Assembly: GCA_907163375.1 (NCBI GenBank)
Contig: CAJQUW010007983.1
Coordinates: forward strand, 167,565 to 231,564
Source: Prostheceraeus crozeri
Lineage: Eukaryota; Platyhelminthes; Polycladida; Euryleptidae
Direction: 5' to 3'
Length of the DNA stretch: 64,000 nt
Part shown: positions 1 through 10,446 of the stretch, in pieces
How the letters are laid out: each line of letters begins with the position of its first letter
Position numbering within the stretch: position 1 is the first letter of the stretch
Notes under the pieces: model-generated
Told to the model about the DNA's origin: nothing
What the model saw: only the letters and a program-made list of their open reading frames with translations
Databases searched by the model: none
Made by a program: the position numbers and the translations under genes

Positions 1-1160
1 ACAATAATCAAAGAATGAGATTTACTCTGTGAATGAATTTTCACGTCTAACGTGAACGAAAGCTCTGCGCTCCCGAATCCATTATCGGCATGACATGTCC
101 ATTTTCCCTTTTCATCATATATGACGTTTGTGATGATCAGCCGGGCTACAAACGTCTTTCCAGTTAAATTATACATGGCTCTGTCTGTCGAGTTGATTAT
201 TTCTTTACCACTTCTATACCATGTAACATTGGCAATCACGTTGGAAATCACTTTACAGTCAAAATAGACATCATCTAGTCTCTTAACCGATTTTTCTAAT
301 GCTTCGCTGGTAATTGTAGGGGGAATGGAGAATTTGCCTTTAGAGATTATCGAAGGCTTCGGGCGAGTGCGGTTCTTCGGAGCGGGACAGACAAACTCCT
401 CAGTCCTTAAAGAAACAATTAATCTTCCAGAGAGGTTTGAAGGAGACGCACACTTCACGTCACCAGCAATCTTCTTTTCTTCACTCCATTGCTTGAACCA
501 CCTCAGACGACAGTCACATCGAAATTTATTATCCTTTAAATTAAGCTGGTTCAACCGAATCAGATCTTCGAAAATCTTATCAGGGAGGGTCTCAATGCCA
601 TTGCCTTTTAAATTGAGTGATGTTAATTTCCGAAGGGCTTTGAAAGCACCGACTTCTAATATTATTTTTTTTGCTAACCGTGCTAAAAACAGCCTTTCCA
701 GTTTGTGCAGGGATTTGAAGAATCCATTTGGCAGTTTTTGTGATGGACAATTTTCAATCTGTAAACTATTCAGGCTTCTCAAAGGTCTTAATGCTTTCTC
801 CGTTATCCCCTCTCCAATAACCAACTTACAATGCGTTATTTGCAGAATTTCCAGAAGACGTAGCGGACCAAATGCCTTGTCGGTGATGCTTTTGAGGTCT
901 GTCACAAATATTTCTAGGTGTATCAAGTTTTCCCAGTTCATGAATGCATTGTCAGGAAGTTCTTGCAATTCAATTTCATTTTCTATTCTCATTCTTGTGA
1001 TAGCAGATTTTGTGATATCGTACGCAGGGATCTTTGTCAGGCCGGTGTTTTCACATTGAATGTAGTCTGATCCAATTATAGAACATGGAGCTCCGGATTG
1101 GCCGACTTCAAAAAGACTGTGCAGCAGAATAATCCAAGTAATCAGATCCAAAGCACGCAT
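1..1160 (-). CDS. LRR + LRRCT + Ig-like secreted or membrane protein, 5' coding exon (partial)
   Basis: Reading the minus strand from an ATG at 1160 gives 386 uninterrupted codons that run off the left edge. Residues 1-22 look like a signal peptide (MRALDLITWIILLHSLF). A short cysteine cap follows (C26, C36), then leucine-rich repeats at about 60-210, for example LTSLNLKGNGIETLPDKIF. An LRRCT cap has CDC at 215-217 and cysteines at 237 and 258. An Ig-like domain spans about 278-376, with C302, W314 (VTWYR) and C356 in WTCHADNGFG. N-glycosylation sequons lie at N242, N311, N323 and N331. LRR-LRRCT-Ig is the layout of Trk, LRIG, AMIGO and LINGO-type cell-surface proteins involved in adhesion or signalling, and I cannot say which. 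The membrane and cytoplasmic parts, if any, lie outside the window. The start is favoured because a splice acceptor lies 3 bases upstream and the signal peptide begins there. Confidence 0.88.
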   Translation of the reverse strand, partial: MRALDLITWIILLHSLFEVGQSGAPCSIIGSDYIQCENTGLTKIPAYDITKSAITRMRIENEIELQELPDNAFMNWENLIHLEIFVTDLKSITDKAFGPLRLLEILQITHCKLVIGEGITEKALRPLRSLNSLQIENCPSQKLPNGFFKSLHKLERLFLARLAKKIILEVGAFKALRKLTSLNLKGNGIETLPDKIFEDLIRLNQLNLKDNKFRCDCRLRWFKQWSEEKKIAGDVKCASPSNLSGRLIVSLRTEEFVCPAPKNRTRPKPSIISKGKFSIPPTITSEALEKSVKRLDDVYFDCKVISNVIANVTWYRSGKEIINSTDRAMYNLTGKTFVARLIITNVIYDEKGKWTCHADNGFGSAELSFTLDVKIHSQSKSHSLII

Positions 1161-1163
1161 TTC

Positions 1164-1180
1164 CTGTAAATAAAAATGGA
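1164..1180 (-). other. 3' splice site of the LRR-Ig gene
   Basis: On the minus strand a T-rich tract ending TTTTTATTTACAG lies directly before GAAATGCG, so the exon would begin at 1163 and the ATG at 1160. This implies at least one 5' untranslated exon further right. I could not locate it. Confidence 0.65.
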
Positions 1181-1521
1181 TGTAATTAATTCAGTATCAT
1201 AATAATGAACAGCGTCGTATTTTGAAGCCTCTTATTTGGTGACGTCAAATTTGCATCACGATGTGACTTTAGTGTGAATCTTTAAACTGTCATGAAACAT
1301 GTTGCTTCTCTTTAGGGGAGTTGTTGTGGTGCACTGACTGGGATGAGAGAAGGATTTTGTATTGATAAAATACTTTTTTATTAGGTCTAGGCCATTCGGA
1401 CGCACGAAGCGACCGTCAACAGGATAAAGCAATCTGTAGACTGACATCAGTTAGCTATACCATTGCTGAACAAATATCAGAATTGTCATGTTGAACAGGA
1501 CGGCCAACCACAGAATTACAG
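1181..1521. other. Intergenic or 5' intron, no gene seen
   Basis: AT-rich sequence upstream of the LRR-Ig coding exon. Only short open frames without recognisable motifs are present. It is probably the first intron of that gene. Confidence 0.4.
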
Positions 1522-1995
1522 AAGAATGTATTAATCACGTCACATATGCAATAATAACAAATAAAATGACTACTGTTAAAAGAAGTAGCTGTTAGAAGTA
1601 GACGAAAAATTTGATTAAAATGTCAAGAGAAACAAAAAATAGAAAGAATTATCTAAAAATTCCACAAGCCACTCAAAGAATGCTTCACACGATTGTAAGA
1701 ACCAAACTTCTTCGTCAATAGGGCATCTTTCACTGTCTTCTTTCTCCACTATTTGCAAACCTTCGAAGTCAACTTGGTGATCATTTTCAAAGACATGACG
1801 GGCAACTTCATAGCGCTCAACATCTATGTCTTTGACTGTCAACACTTCCTCGTGACTTGTGGAGATTTTAGCTAGTTCTTTCTTGTTTTTGTTTCTCTTG
1901 ACATTTTATTTACATTTCTCTCTATTTCTGACAGCTTTCAACAGTAGTCATTTTATTTGTTATTATTGTATTCGTTACGTGATTAATACATTCTT
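1522..1995. mobile_element. Inverted-repeat element of about 474 bp with arms of about 110 bp
   Basis: The left arm (1522 to about 1640) and right arm (about 1880-1995) are near-exact reverse complements. AAGAATGTATTAATCAC at 1522 pairs with its complement ending at 1995. Other shared blocks include AATAACAAATAAAATGACTA and AAATGTCAAGAGAAACAAAA, with small indels between them. The 240 bp between the arms encodes a minus-strand frame resembling the end of a Penelope-like endonuclease. I see no clear target-site duplication. It may be a foldback element or a rearranged Penelope-like copy, since that family often has inverted ends. Confidence 0.7.
1640..1845 (-). pseudogene. Possible Penelope-like GIY-YIG endonuclease C-terminal remnant
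   Basis: The minus-strand frame reads VKDIDVERYEVARHVFENDH, then QVDFEGLQIVEKEDS and EEVWFLQ. The order, an ARH..ENDH segment, then a DFEGLQIV strand, then an acidic E.W helix, resembles the C-terminal part of GIY-YIG domains in Penelope-like elements, where LAEHA...H.IDW...IVDR...R..KEA.. is usual. The GIY and YIG motifs themselves are not present. The frame lies inside the inverted-repeat element and its last codons run into one arm. The family assignment is from pattern memory and is moderate at best. Confidence 0.4.
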
Positions 1996-2029
1996 ATGTG
2001 GAATCTCAGATGGAGCGATGAAACCTTCA

Positions 2030-2445
2030 TGTTCTCGGCAAAACAGAACTGAAATAGACGGGCGCTTGTCATTTTTGCACGGAAGGCGGGACGTCGGTGT
2101 ATTATTCGGGTCACGAGAATCTACGTAGGGATGGTGTGGCCATCATGTCTTGAAAGCAACCACCAAATGTGTGATTGGCTACAACACGGTTAACGACAGA
2201 AACATTATTATTCGACTGAAAGCAAAGCCTATAAATATAACCGTTGTACAAGCGTATGCTCCCAATTTCCGATGCAGACGAAGATTTGATGAATGACTTC
2301 TATGGGACTCTGCAGGACGTTATATATAGTATTCCAGGTCTCGACATTCTCATCGTACTCACGACTTTCACTCATGGGATCTGTGGACAATTCAGTCCAG
2401 GCGTTGAAAATGACGCCGGTAGGCGCTTGTTTGACTTCTAATAAT
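2030..2445 (+). pseudogene. LINE apurinic-type endonuclease fragment (RTE/CFDP2-like)
   Basis: Plus-strand pieces in different frames read VYYSGHENLRRDGVAIM, TKCVIGYNTVNDRNIIIRLK, AKPINITVVQAYAPN, SDADEDLMNDFYGTLQDV and DILIVL. These follow the order of the exonuclease-endonuclease-phosphatase fold encoded by RTE and related non-LTR retrotransposons (..GVAI..NDRII..RL..P..ITVVQAYAP..D.....FY..L). The expected GDFN motif after DILIVL is degraded. At least two frame changes and some stops show it is dead. The reverse transcriptase is absent, so this is an internal fragment. Confidence 0.7.
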
Positions 2446-2985
2446 AAGTAAATAAGCAAATTCTACCATTATTTATTATACCGTGTTTTCCAAGATTTAA
2501 GGGGATCTGACTTTAAGAAGAACAAAAAACGATAATTTTGACCCGATGTTCTGAGATTCTTTAACGAGAGTGACAAAATATAATAAAAGCGGCTACTGCA
2601 TCTTGGAATAACGTGAGAACATGGAAATTGTTGAGCATGATGTGGAAATGTCCATGTGACATCATATACTTGACAAAGCAATTTAATTGAAAGCAAACAT
2701 ACAGAAATGGTTTAGAATATTTGCGCCAAGAGATCTTTCATAGACTAAGCAATATAAGAACAACATGAACAGCCAACGACACTCAGATGCAGTATTACAG
2801 GGTGGATGCCATACCTTGTCCGATTTCTATGATATGAATAATGAAATGTCTTAATCAAATTCAATGCCTATAGTTGCATAAGATATCTATGTTTACACTT
2901 AAATTTGAAAATTCTAGCGGTTCGCAATCATCCAATGATGTTTGCAGTTTCAAATTCTACAAAGTTTATTCAAAATTTCAAATTG
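2446..2985. other. No gene seen
   Basis: AT-rich sequence between the LINE fragment and the transposase remnant. Open frames are short and show no recognisable motif on either strand. Confidence 0.4.
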
Positions 2986-2989
2986 CACG

Positions 2990-3495
2990 TTAGTATGTAT
3001 ACGCCGCTCAATACAGATGCTTCACTTTGTGACGAAACGGAAAACGTCGAACGAAATGCTAGACTGGTTGCTTACTGCATTAACTTACGGAAACAGCGAA
3101 CAAGCAAGAAGACGCTACTTTGAGGAATATGGAGAAGAAGCACCTGATGGAAGAACAATCAGCCGATGATTCGACAAGTTACTCTGAACGTCATTATGGA
3201 CAACCCTCGTATATCACAACGAGTGATCGCAAAAGATGTCGGAGTTTCACATAGGAGAGTTGGGAACTCTGAAGGAGAATGGATATAAACCATACAAGGT
3301 TCATCAGCTGTAGCAAATTTTCGACCATGACAAAGAGGCAAGACTTGCTTTCTGTCAAGCCATCCTTCGTGATAACATTTAATGGCATCATAGCAGTGTA
3401 CATCAGTGAAGAAGCCATGACAAGTGATAGCTACTGTGACATTCTGACCGAGAAACTGTTCCCTGTTCTTGCTCGCCGGTCTCACCGCACCTCTG
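2990..3495 (+). pseudogene. IS630/mariner-like (DUF4817-type) transposase, N-terminal half, decayed
   Basis: An N-terminal helix-turn-helix segment reads LLTALTYGNSEQARRRYFEE, then YGEEAPDGRTISR. A second DNA-binding segment follows (NVIMDNPRISQRVIAKDVGVSHRRV, split by frame changes), then TLKENGYKPYKVHQL and the DDE-region strand with YCDILTEKLFPVL. This order matches DUF4817-type transposases of the Tc1/mariner/IS630 group. Several stops and frame changes show decay. The sequence stops being transposase at 3495, where an 8757-bp insertion starts. The missing C-terminal half lies at 12253-12598 on the same strand. Confidence 0.75.
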
Positions 3496-3555
3496 CCCGA
3501 GTAAAAAAATTATGTTTTGCTTGCTAAGCGTCATGGTACGCGCGCGGTAAACTTA

Positions 3556-3770
3556 GTAGGCGACATATTAACACGCAAAACCACGATATGCCTACTAGGC
3601 ACATATCAAGCACCTACTAAATTGAGTAAGCAAAGCATGATTACCATATGCCTAGTAGGTCCATATCAAGCGCCTACTAAATTGGTTAGGCAAAGTTTGC
3701 TATGGCATGATTACCATATGCCTACTAGGCACATCAAGCACCTACTAAATTGGCTAAGCAAGCAATATTT
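3556..3770 (+). repeat. Left subterminal tandem repeat, about 60-70 bp x 3
   Basis: Copies start near CCTACTAGGC at 3591, CCTAGTAGGT at 3651 and CCTACTAGGC at 3721. Each continues with CATATCAAGC or a close variant, then CCTACTAAATTG and a TAAGCAA-type tail. The block ends CTAAGCAAGCAATATTTTTTT, which is roughly the inverse of the element's own left end, so 3496-3775 also has the look of a small foldback. Confidence 0.7.
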
Positions 3771-4570
3771 TTTTCTGTTCTTATCAAGCGTCATCAGCTT
3801 GAAGGGCTTCTCACGGCGTTAAATGATCAGACAAAAGCGGCATAATAATTTTGAATGGCTAATAAGCTCTTGCTGCTTTGCTTGATTCGTTTGAAATGAG
3901 GCAGATTAGTAAATATACAAAGCCAATCTGGGCCATTGTCATAAAAATGTTAAATGCTTCATTACTTATCCCAATCAATTAAATATTTTCGTCACACGGA
4001 ACTTGGGTGTATTTTACTATACACCAGATCAATGCATATTAAACGCGAGAATAGTTGATAGCCCACAAATACAGTTGTATTGCTGTAAAAGGCCTGCACC
4101 AAGTATAGACACACGTGATAGCGTAGAGAAAGTGATGTTTAAATGGCCAGTTGATGCATGTGTTTCATCAAAATAATTTTAGAACTATTTAAAGCTCTGG
4201 TATAAACATTAAAATGATCATGCGTAGAGCTTAGTATTCGGAATGATATTACACTTGTGAAAGCAGCTTATCGAAAGCTTATAGTCCATGTAGTACCTAT
4301 GATTTTCCTCGTACTGTAGAAATTACATGTAGTTATGTACTTTCTTGATTGACAATCGACTATCATGGCAGTTGTCAATTTAGGTATCAAGACAAGAAGT
4401 CAAGATCCATCCCTCTTCAGTCCGGGTTTCATTGTATTTCATAATTTCACCAACAATGTTATTGTTAAACCATCGACCGAGTTTTCTGAAGTCTTGCATA
4501 TGCGTACAATATAGAAGGATAGGAGGTGAGTGAGTCAGCAGTCGTGAAGGAGAAGTCTATTCATACAAAG
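3771..4570. other. Transposon interior, no gene seen
   Basis: AT-rich sequence inside the 8.76-kb insertion with no open frame or repeat that I can identify. Confidence 0.35.
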
Positions 4571-4573
4571 TTG

Positions 4574-4870
4574 CTATGCTACCATGGATCGATCAACGAC
4601 GTCTGCTCTTTCTGCAGTCTTGGCCAAATGTATTAATGCGCCACGCTTTAAGCTGACAGCACTTGGGTGTGGAGTTGAAACTCGGAATTCGGCATTAGCA
4701 CAGCGTGAAACAAAGTCATTTTCTGATGGACTGTTTCGGTTAATATTCGCTTTGCAGTTACTCAATGACTTTTCAACGGAAAGCCAATGCGAACTTAATT
4801 TACAATTGCTGTCTTCAAGTTTCACCTGTGACTTTGTAGCGTCGTGAAGGATTGCATTTCCGTCGAACAA
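4574..4870. other. Short region open on both strands, unrecognised
   Basis: The plus strand is open from an ATG at 4584 for 87 codons (MDRSTTSALSAVLAKCINAP..). The minus strand is open for 98 codons over the same bases (..LKRGALIHLAKTAERADV..). The base composition is less AT-rich than its surroundings. I recognise no domain. It could be a remnant exon of the element that occupies 3496-12252, or chance. Confidence 0.25.
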
Positions 4871-7209
4871 GTGAGGAAGAGATCATATCCTATAAATCCT
4901 GTCAAACAAGATGCGGAATCGAATCTTCTTTATCACGTGCGCGGAAAGGGGACGATTATCAAGATCGAATGCTCTTTTACATGACAAGATTCCAGACCAA
5001 GGTGAGAAAATATAATCAATCTCAATCATTTTATGCAATAAAAATAATACGATAAGTGAAAATGTAGGATTCAAAAATTTAGGAAAATTACACGTATGTC
5101 AGCTTCCTATGTTTTGAAAGTTGCTGATAACCTGTTAAATTTAATCAAAAGCACGAAAACTTGAAGTGCTATTAGTTAAGTGATCGTGTGACTTATTCAT
5201 CTGTTTACTGACATTCATTTAGATTTGCTAAGTCTTATCCCTATTAAGAAATAGCAGCATTATGTTTGAACTGTATGCTGTCTCTGCAGGCCAGATATTA
5301 AGCGCTCGATGAGGTCAATAAAGTCATTCCCCGACAACTCGTGAAGCGATGATGACCAGGCCAGATCCTTTACACTAACATTTTTTCAACTAAAAAAGGT
5401 TGTGGCAAGGCAGTGGTCACGTGAAGATTTTAAATGGCAGTAGTGGATGAGAAGAAGAGGGAGAGAGAACAATGTACACACGAGCAACAATAATGCGTCG
5501 AATAGACGAAGTCAAATGAAGCGGTTGACATCGCTGCGCTTCACGTTATCGTCTATAATGCAAAAAGTACTTGTCCGATCTGCATAAAGTTTTGATGTAG
5601 GTAGAAAATATGCTTAAGTAGGCCTACGTCTACCCGAAGCTTGGTGACGATTGATATATTTTTGCAGATTTTAGACGAATTTGAAAACCTGGGGATAATC
5701 GAGTTTCCGCACTCTTCAGACAGTGAATAACAATTTTGTGGATTAACATCTTTCAAACAGCAATTATCGAACAAATATGTAAATGTGGTAAAATGTCTCA
5801 TGATCAAATTGAAAAATGACAATATGAAAAAAGCACTAAAAATTTCGCAAAATCTAGAGCTTTTTAAATATCATTTCCTCAAATTGTATCGTGGTAAAGT
5901 ATCAAGTTTCAAAGTCTTTTGAAATTATTTTGAAGAATACTCGAGAGCTCAATATGCTGATGCTTAATCCACCTTTTATTCCTTACCTGATCATTCTTGT
6001 AATTGATGATTCATATCAAGAATAACTAATTATGAAGTAAGCGCTGAATAGAATGGTGATTTAGGTTTGACCGATCTAGAAGCTAATCATATTAAGTATA
6101 GACATGTCAACTGCAGAATGACACAACCATTCGAGTTCATCGCTGACACTCCAACAGCATAGTTACCGAAATGAGTTGAAGTGTGCCCGTTTCAAATGCC
6201 AACAATCATATCCTGCAATTACATTATGCTTCCCCTTAGCAGGGAGTCTTCTGAGCATAGTATTCGCGAATTCTTTCAGTCATAGTTAAACTTGAGATCA
6301 TTTTTTTCATTTCCTTCAGAAAATTATTTGTTATGTAATAACGTCTGTACATGCACATCTGTATCTTGCGTGTTCAATTTCAATTTTACCAAATTTCTTG
6401 CTCTGTATTTTCCTTAAGACAGTAGGACATTATGCATTCTCTTGAAATAGTGTATGTGAGCTTAACTTAGGCTGTGCGCCATCTAGTGAAGCCATCTAGA
6501 TAAATGTGTAAATGCGATTATAGCATCAATCGCTCGGTACCACAGTTTTGCTCCCGCAATTGGCGCAGTATGTTGCTGATGTGCCATGAGAGATAAGCTA
6601 CCAACGGAACTCAACGAACTCCTCGATCCTCTCTCACTAATGAATATTTGGAGATTATAATTTTTTAGTGATTGTTCGACAAAATTTGATCAGATCTTGA
6701 AAAACTTCAGATAAAACTCTTATAACTATAAGAGAGGTGCCGACATCAATCATTCAATCAACTTTCAATCATTCCTGACTTTTTGTACAAACAACGTTCA
6801 GTAGCCCTTAATTTCTTATGGCACCGGATTTTACAATAAGTCCCCCTCAAATAACAAGCTTCAGGATTTTCGCTTCCGGTTCATGTTCTCTTTCTCCTGT
6901 GATTAAGCATCACCGGGATGGAACAGGCCGCGGGCACGGCCTTCCGATTAATTTTAATGGGCCTATGTTGACCATTAACTATGCATTCCCTCTAGAGGAA
7001 ATCGTTTAGTCAATCAAAAGGAAAACAGCATTATAGGAGCATGTATAGTTAGTGTAACATATTTAAAGATGCCTACCTAAACGTGCTCTATCATAAATGT
7101 TGCGAACTGATTCTTAAATAGTAAAAAATACTAATTTTTGCATGTAATTACACATAGCTTATCTCAAATAAAATTGTCAGAAACCTATATTCTAGCCTAC
7201 ATGAATTTT
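4871..7209. other. Transposon interior, no gene seen
   Basis: About 2.3 kb of AT-rich DNA with only short open frames. No protein motif, RNA gene or clear repeat was found. Confidence 0.35.
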
Positions 7210-7380
7210 TATAGCAGCAAATCAAAAATCAAGCTCCACCATTCTGCTAAGGTCCACATTGTTTCTATCGACTTTTAAAAGCGCGGGACGCCGAAGGGCG
7301 TCAACTTCAGCATAATTTTAGCGCCAGTAGAAATCGACCTCAAAAGAAAGGGGATCTTGATTTTTTTCTGTGCTGCTATA
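7210..7380. mobile_element. MITE-like element, 171 bp, imperfect inverted ends
   Basis: The left end TATAGCAGCA at 7210 is matched by its reverse complement TGCTGCTATA ending at 7380. The similarity continues inward (AAAATCAAG.TCC on both sides, then a shared ATCGAC..T.AAA stretch). Ends beginning TA suit a Tc1/mariner-related MITE with TA target duplication. There is no coding capacity. Confidence 0.6.
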
Positions 7381-9229
7381 ATGACTATGATCTCCTGCCG
7401 TTTGGTCAACTGTGTGAATTTTGTAAGAATTATGTATTCCTTAGCCTATCTATTCAATGATTATTTCATATCTCGATTAACTGGAAATAATCTCGAGGAA
7501 TCAAAATGAATGATTGGATTTCAATGCAAACACATGTACGAGTAATGATAGTAGCGCCTACTGCCTGCATGTGCTCTTGACAGTCGATGGTAGAGCAGTG
7601 TCTGAAGTTAGCGGCATGCGATCAATTTTGATTGACATCTTATGTTGTCAACCCCTTCTGGCTTTGATTACTCCGGCCGGTTTCAGCCCTGACTCATTTA
7701 TATTATTTATATTGATAGAATTTTCTAGCAATGCATTCCCAATTTAATGTGTATTTAACTAACTTTTGTAAAATGCCTTAAAAGTAGGTTTCGTTATAGA
7801 TCGCAGATTTCCTTTGTTAAGACTGGCCACTTTGGCAATGTTTTCCACGGTTTTTATGCAAGTATTTGAGCATTCCGAAATCTTGCTCCGGTGCAGAGTT
7901 GTGGGTACAATTTCTGTGCATGATTTATATTTCTTAAAACTATATTTATCACTGTTCTAAATTTGCGGAAAAGCCCTAAGCATGCTAGTATGTTTCAATG
8001 AAAACAAAATATTTTGGAAATCGTAAAAACAACAGCAGGTTAAAATTTTGGTTAAGCATCGTTTTTGATAACAAATGTGCACATTCAGCATCTGCTTTTG
8101 GTTTCATCTTTTGTTAAAAAAAGAAGTTGCAGAGGCCTGCTCCTCACAGCAGGCCTATTATCATTTCAATGATTCTGATTTCTGTAGTAGCCTACTATAG
8201 AATTAGCTGATCACAAAGCTAATCATATCCATGATGTGGCCCACTGCTAGAACCGTTTTTAACACCTTTGAGGTGGATGATTCGCATGCAACATGAAAAA
8301 CTTGCAAGTCATGGCATACATGCATACATGCACATTTGAAAAATTTCTCTTCTTTGTCCATGACTCGGTCTCCTACGAAATTTGTTTCATGACTAGCTAG
8401 CAATTTTTCTACTTAAAGCACATGTACATGTACATGTATGTTCTCTGCCAGAACTACATGTGCATATATTAGTTTCGCAATTTCCAATTCATACAAGCAG
8501 TGGCAGTAGCAACGCTCGCATCACCTTGGCCTCCAGACAAAAAAGTGTGAACTGAAGTATAGGGCGCACAGATCTCTCCAAATGTGCACCTATAGCACAA
8601 TGCAACTAATATTTAAGACTCACAGTTTACGAGCAATCAAGAAGGTCAATCGTTTTGCAAACTTCAATTTTCAGCAATACACTTTGTCATATCTTAATAG
8701 TTGTTTCCTGTAACGTAAGTGATGCAATTGCCATTCATATCTTGACATCCACTCCACTTTCTGTTACGTTTTTATTAATTCATATGTTTTCCTGACTACA
8801 AGTTTTCAACTGCACAAACCAAGAAAAGCAACTGCACATTTGAATTTAGAACTGCCGAAATTGTGTCCAGTTGCACGTTAAAGAACCCTATAGCTAAACA
8901 ACAGTGCATGAGAGTGACCATGATCTACCATGGACGTTACTTAGAGAACGATCTGCCGCGATGATTGGTGTGGTACATTCGAATATACTGTACAACAACA
9001 GTTTCTATTTCCTAAAACTGAGGATTCGCGTTGTTGTATTTCACTTGGAGAACGCATTAAGTGAATTACATGTGCTTGTATGTCGGCCATCCTTAGTCCT
9101 CAAAAGGGTATTTCGGTCTATCTTTCAGTATTTGTACAAATCTCATGGTTCCTATTTCATCAAAGTATAGAGCCCTAATGATTGTTTAGGTGGAAGTTGC
9201 TTTGAAACCTTTGCATTTATCAAATTAGG
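7381..9229. other. No gene seen; small ACATGT simple repeat at 8421-8440
   Basis: AT-rich transposon interior. The only marked structure is CATGTACATGTACATGTATG at 8421-8440, a short self-complementary simple repeat. Open frames of about 66-88 codons show no recognisable motif. Confidence 0.35.
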
Positions 9230-9490
9230 AGATAATAAGAGACAAAAGGTCTGATCAACTCAAAACATAAATTCATTATGCTGAAATCACATTTTTTAAC
9301 TTCATTTAAGTTAGATAAAAAAATACAAAAGATATCATGCGAACAGTTATGACTAAAAATACAATCCCAAGTTGCATCAGTAAAGAAAAATGTCTAATAT
9401 AGTCATTTTGCTTTCTTTGACTAAGGATGATTTAAATAAACTAGAGCTATAATTGGAAATTTACAGCTCTAATCATCGTTTCATGGTATT
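9230..9490 (+). repeat. Dispersed repeat copy 1 (partner near 31430-31740)
   Basis: GATCAACTCAAAACATAAAT here matches GATCAATTCAAAACATAAAT near 31442 and continues as TTCAT. Further weaker blocks appear in the same order and orientation, such as a GACTAAAAATA-like and a GGAAATTTACAGC-like segment. The two copies look old and diverged. The family is unknown. Confidence 0.4.
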
Positions 9491-9610
9491 ATACTGAGTG
9501 AGTGACAACTGATTTGTCAATAAAGAACATTAACGCCCTTGATTCCCCGACCGCTTCCTATGCTAGGTTCTAATCATTGTATTTGACACACGTGCTGAAG
9601 TGACAGCAAG

Positions 9611-10439
9611 CAAGGTTGGACCTAGGGTTTTGGGTAGACCTTGGGTAAGTGATGCAAAACTTGGGTTTTCTATTAATGTTGAATATATACAGATCAAGTT
9701 ACAAAAATTAATATTTTGATTTGAATCTTCTACAGGACAAGAGCATAAATTTCTGATATTTCATCAAATTCCCACTGGATTCACAGAATATTTCAAAAGT
9801 GAAATACTTGTGATTATTAGCTATTTCATTCTGGACTTGACGATTACCGCGCATTGAAAGTTCATGGGCCTACATATTGTAACTACTGTAAGTTTACATG
9901 TCTTTTGCTGCATTTTGCATATTGAATTTTTATATATTCCACATATTTTACATCTTTGCAGTTATCTTCTCACCCTTAACTTTCTGCGATGGCCGACATT
10001 TATCCAAAAATTAAAATCATTCCGATTTCGCATTCTAAATATGTTTAACCATTCACTTACTGCGCAGCTATAATATTTATCAAGCCTGTTTATATTTCTG
10101 AATGATAAAATGAAAAACAATTGCTTTGCTATGAGTAATGTGTAACTCAATCATAACTAAATCAAAGATCTTCAATTAGTCAGTATATCAGTGTTGGTTA
10201 AATTAAAAGAAAACTTTATGACGTAATACATGTACTTAGGCGACTAATTACATTAATTATTGCAATAATAAATCGTTTCCCACTAATACTTCACTTCTCA
10301 TGGGCCCAATAGGAATTTTGGCCTATGGAAGAATCTTTATGTCAGCACAAAATACAAAGAATGCACTTCGTCTACTTGATTTCATTCATTTATTTAAACT
10401 TGCATTTTGGGTTTGACCCCAAGTTTTTGCCCAACCTTG
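9611..10439. mobile_element. hAT-like non-autonomous element, 829 bp, with 7-bp direct repeat
   Basis: The left end CAAGGTTGGAC at 9611 pairs with the right end GCCCAACCTTG finishing at 10439, 10 of 11 bases matching. CAGCAAG stands immediately outside both ends (9604-9610 and 10440-10446). Ends beginning CAAGG are typical of hAT elements, although these normally duplicate 8 bp. Both subterminal regions are rich in TTGGG words. No transposase frame was seen inside. Confidence 0.55.
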
Positions 10440-10446
10440 CAGCAAG

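Noticed and set aside
325-1059. 244-codon plus-strand open frame
   Set aside because: It lies antisense to the LRR-Ig exon, whose minus-strand reading has signal peptide, LRR, LRRCT and Ig motifs. The plus-strand product has no recognisable domain.
8203-8403. 66-codon minus-strand frame (MLASHETNFVGDRVMDKEEK)
   Set aside because: I looked for likeness to helical domains such as formin FH2 but found no motif order that supports it.
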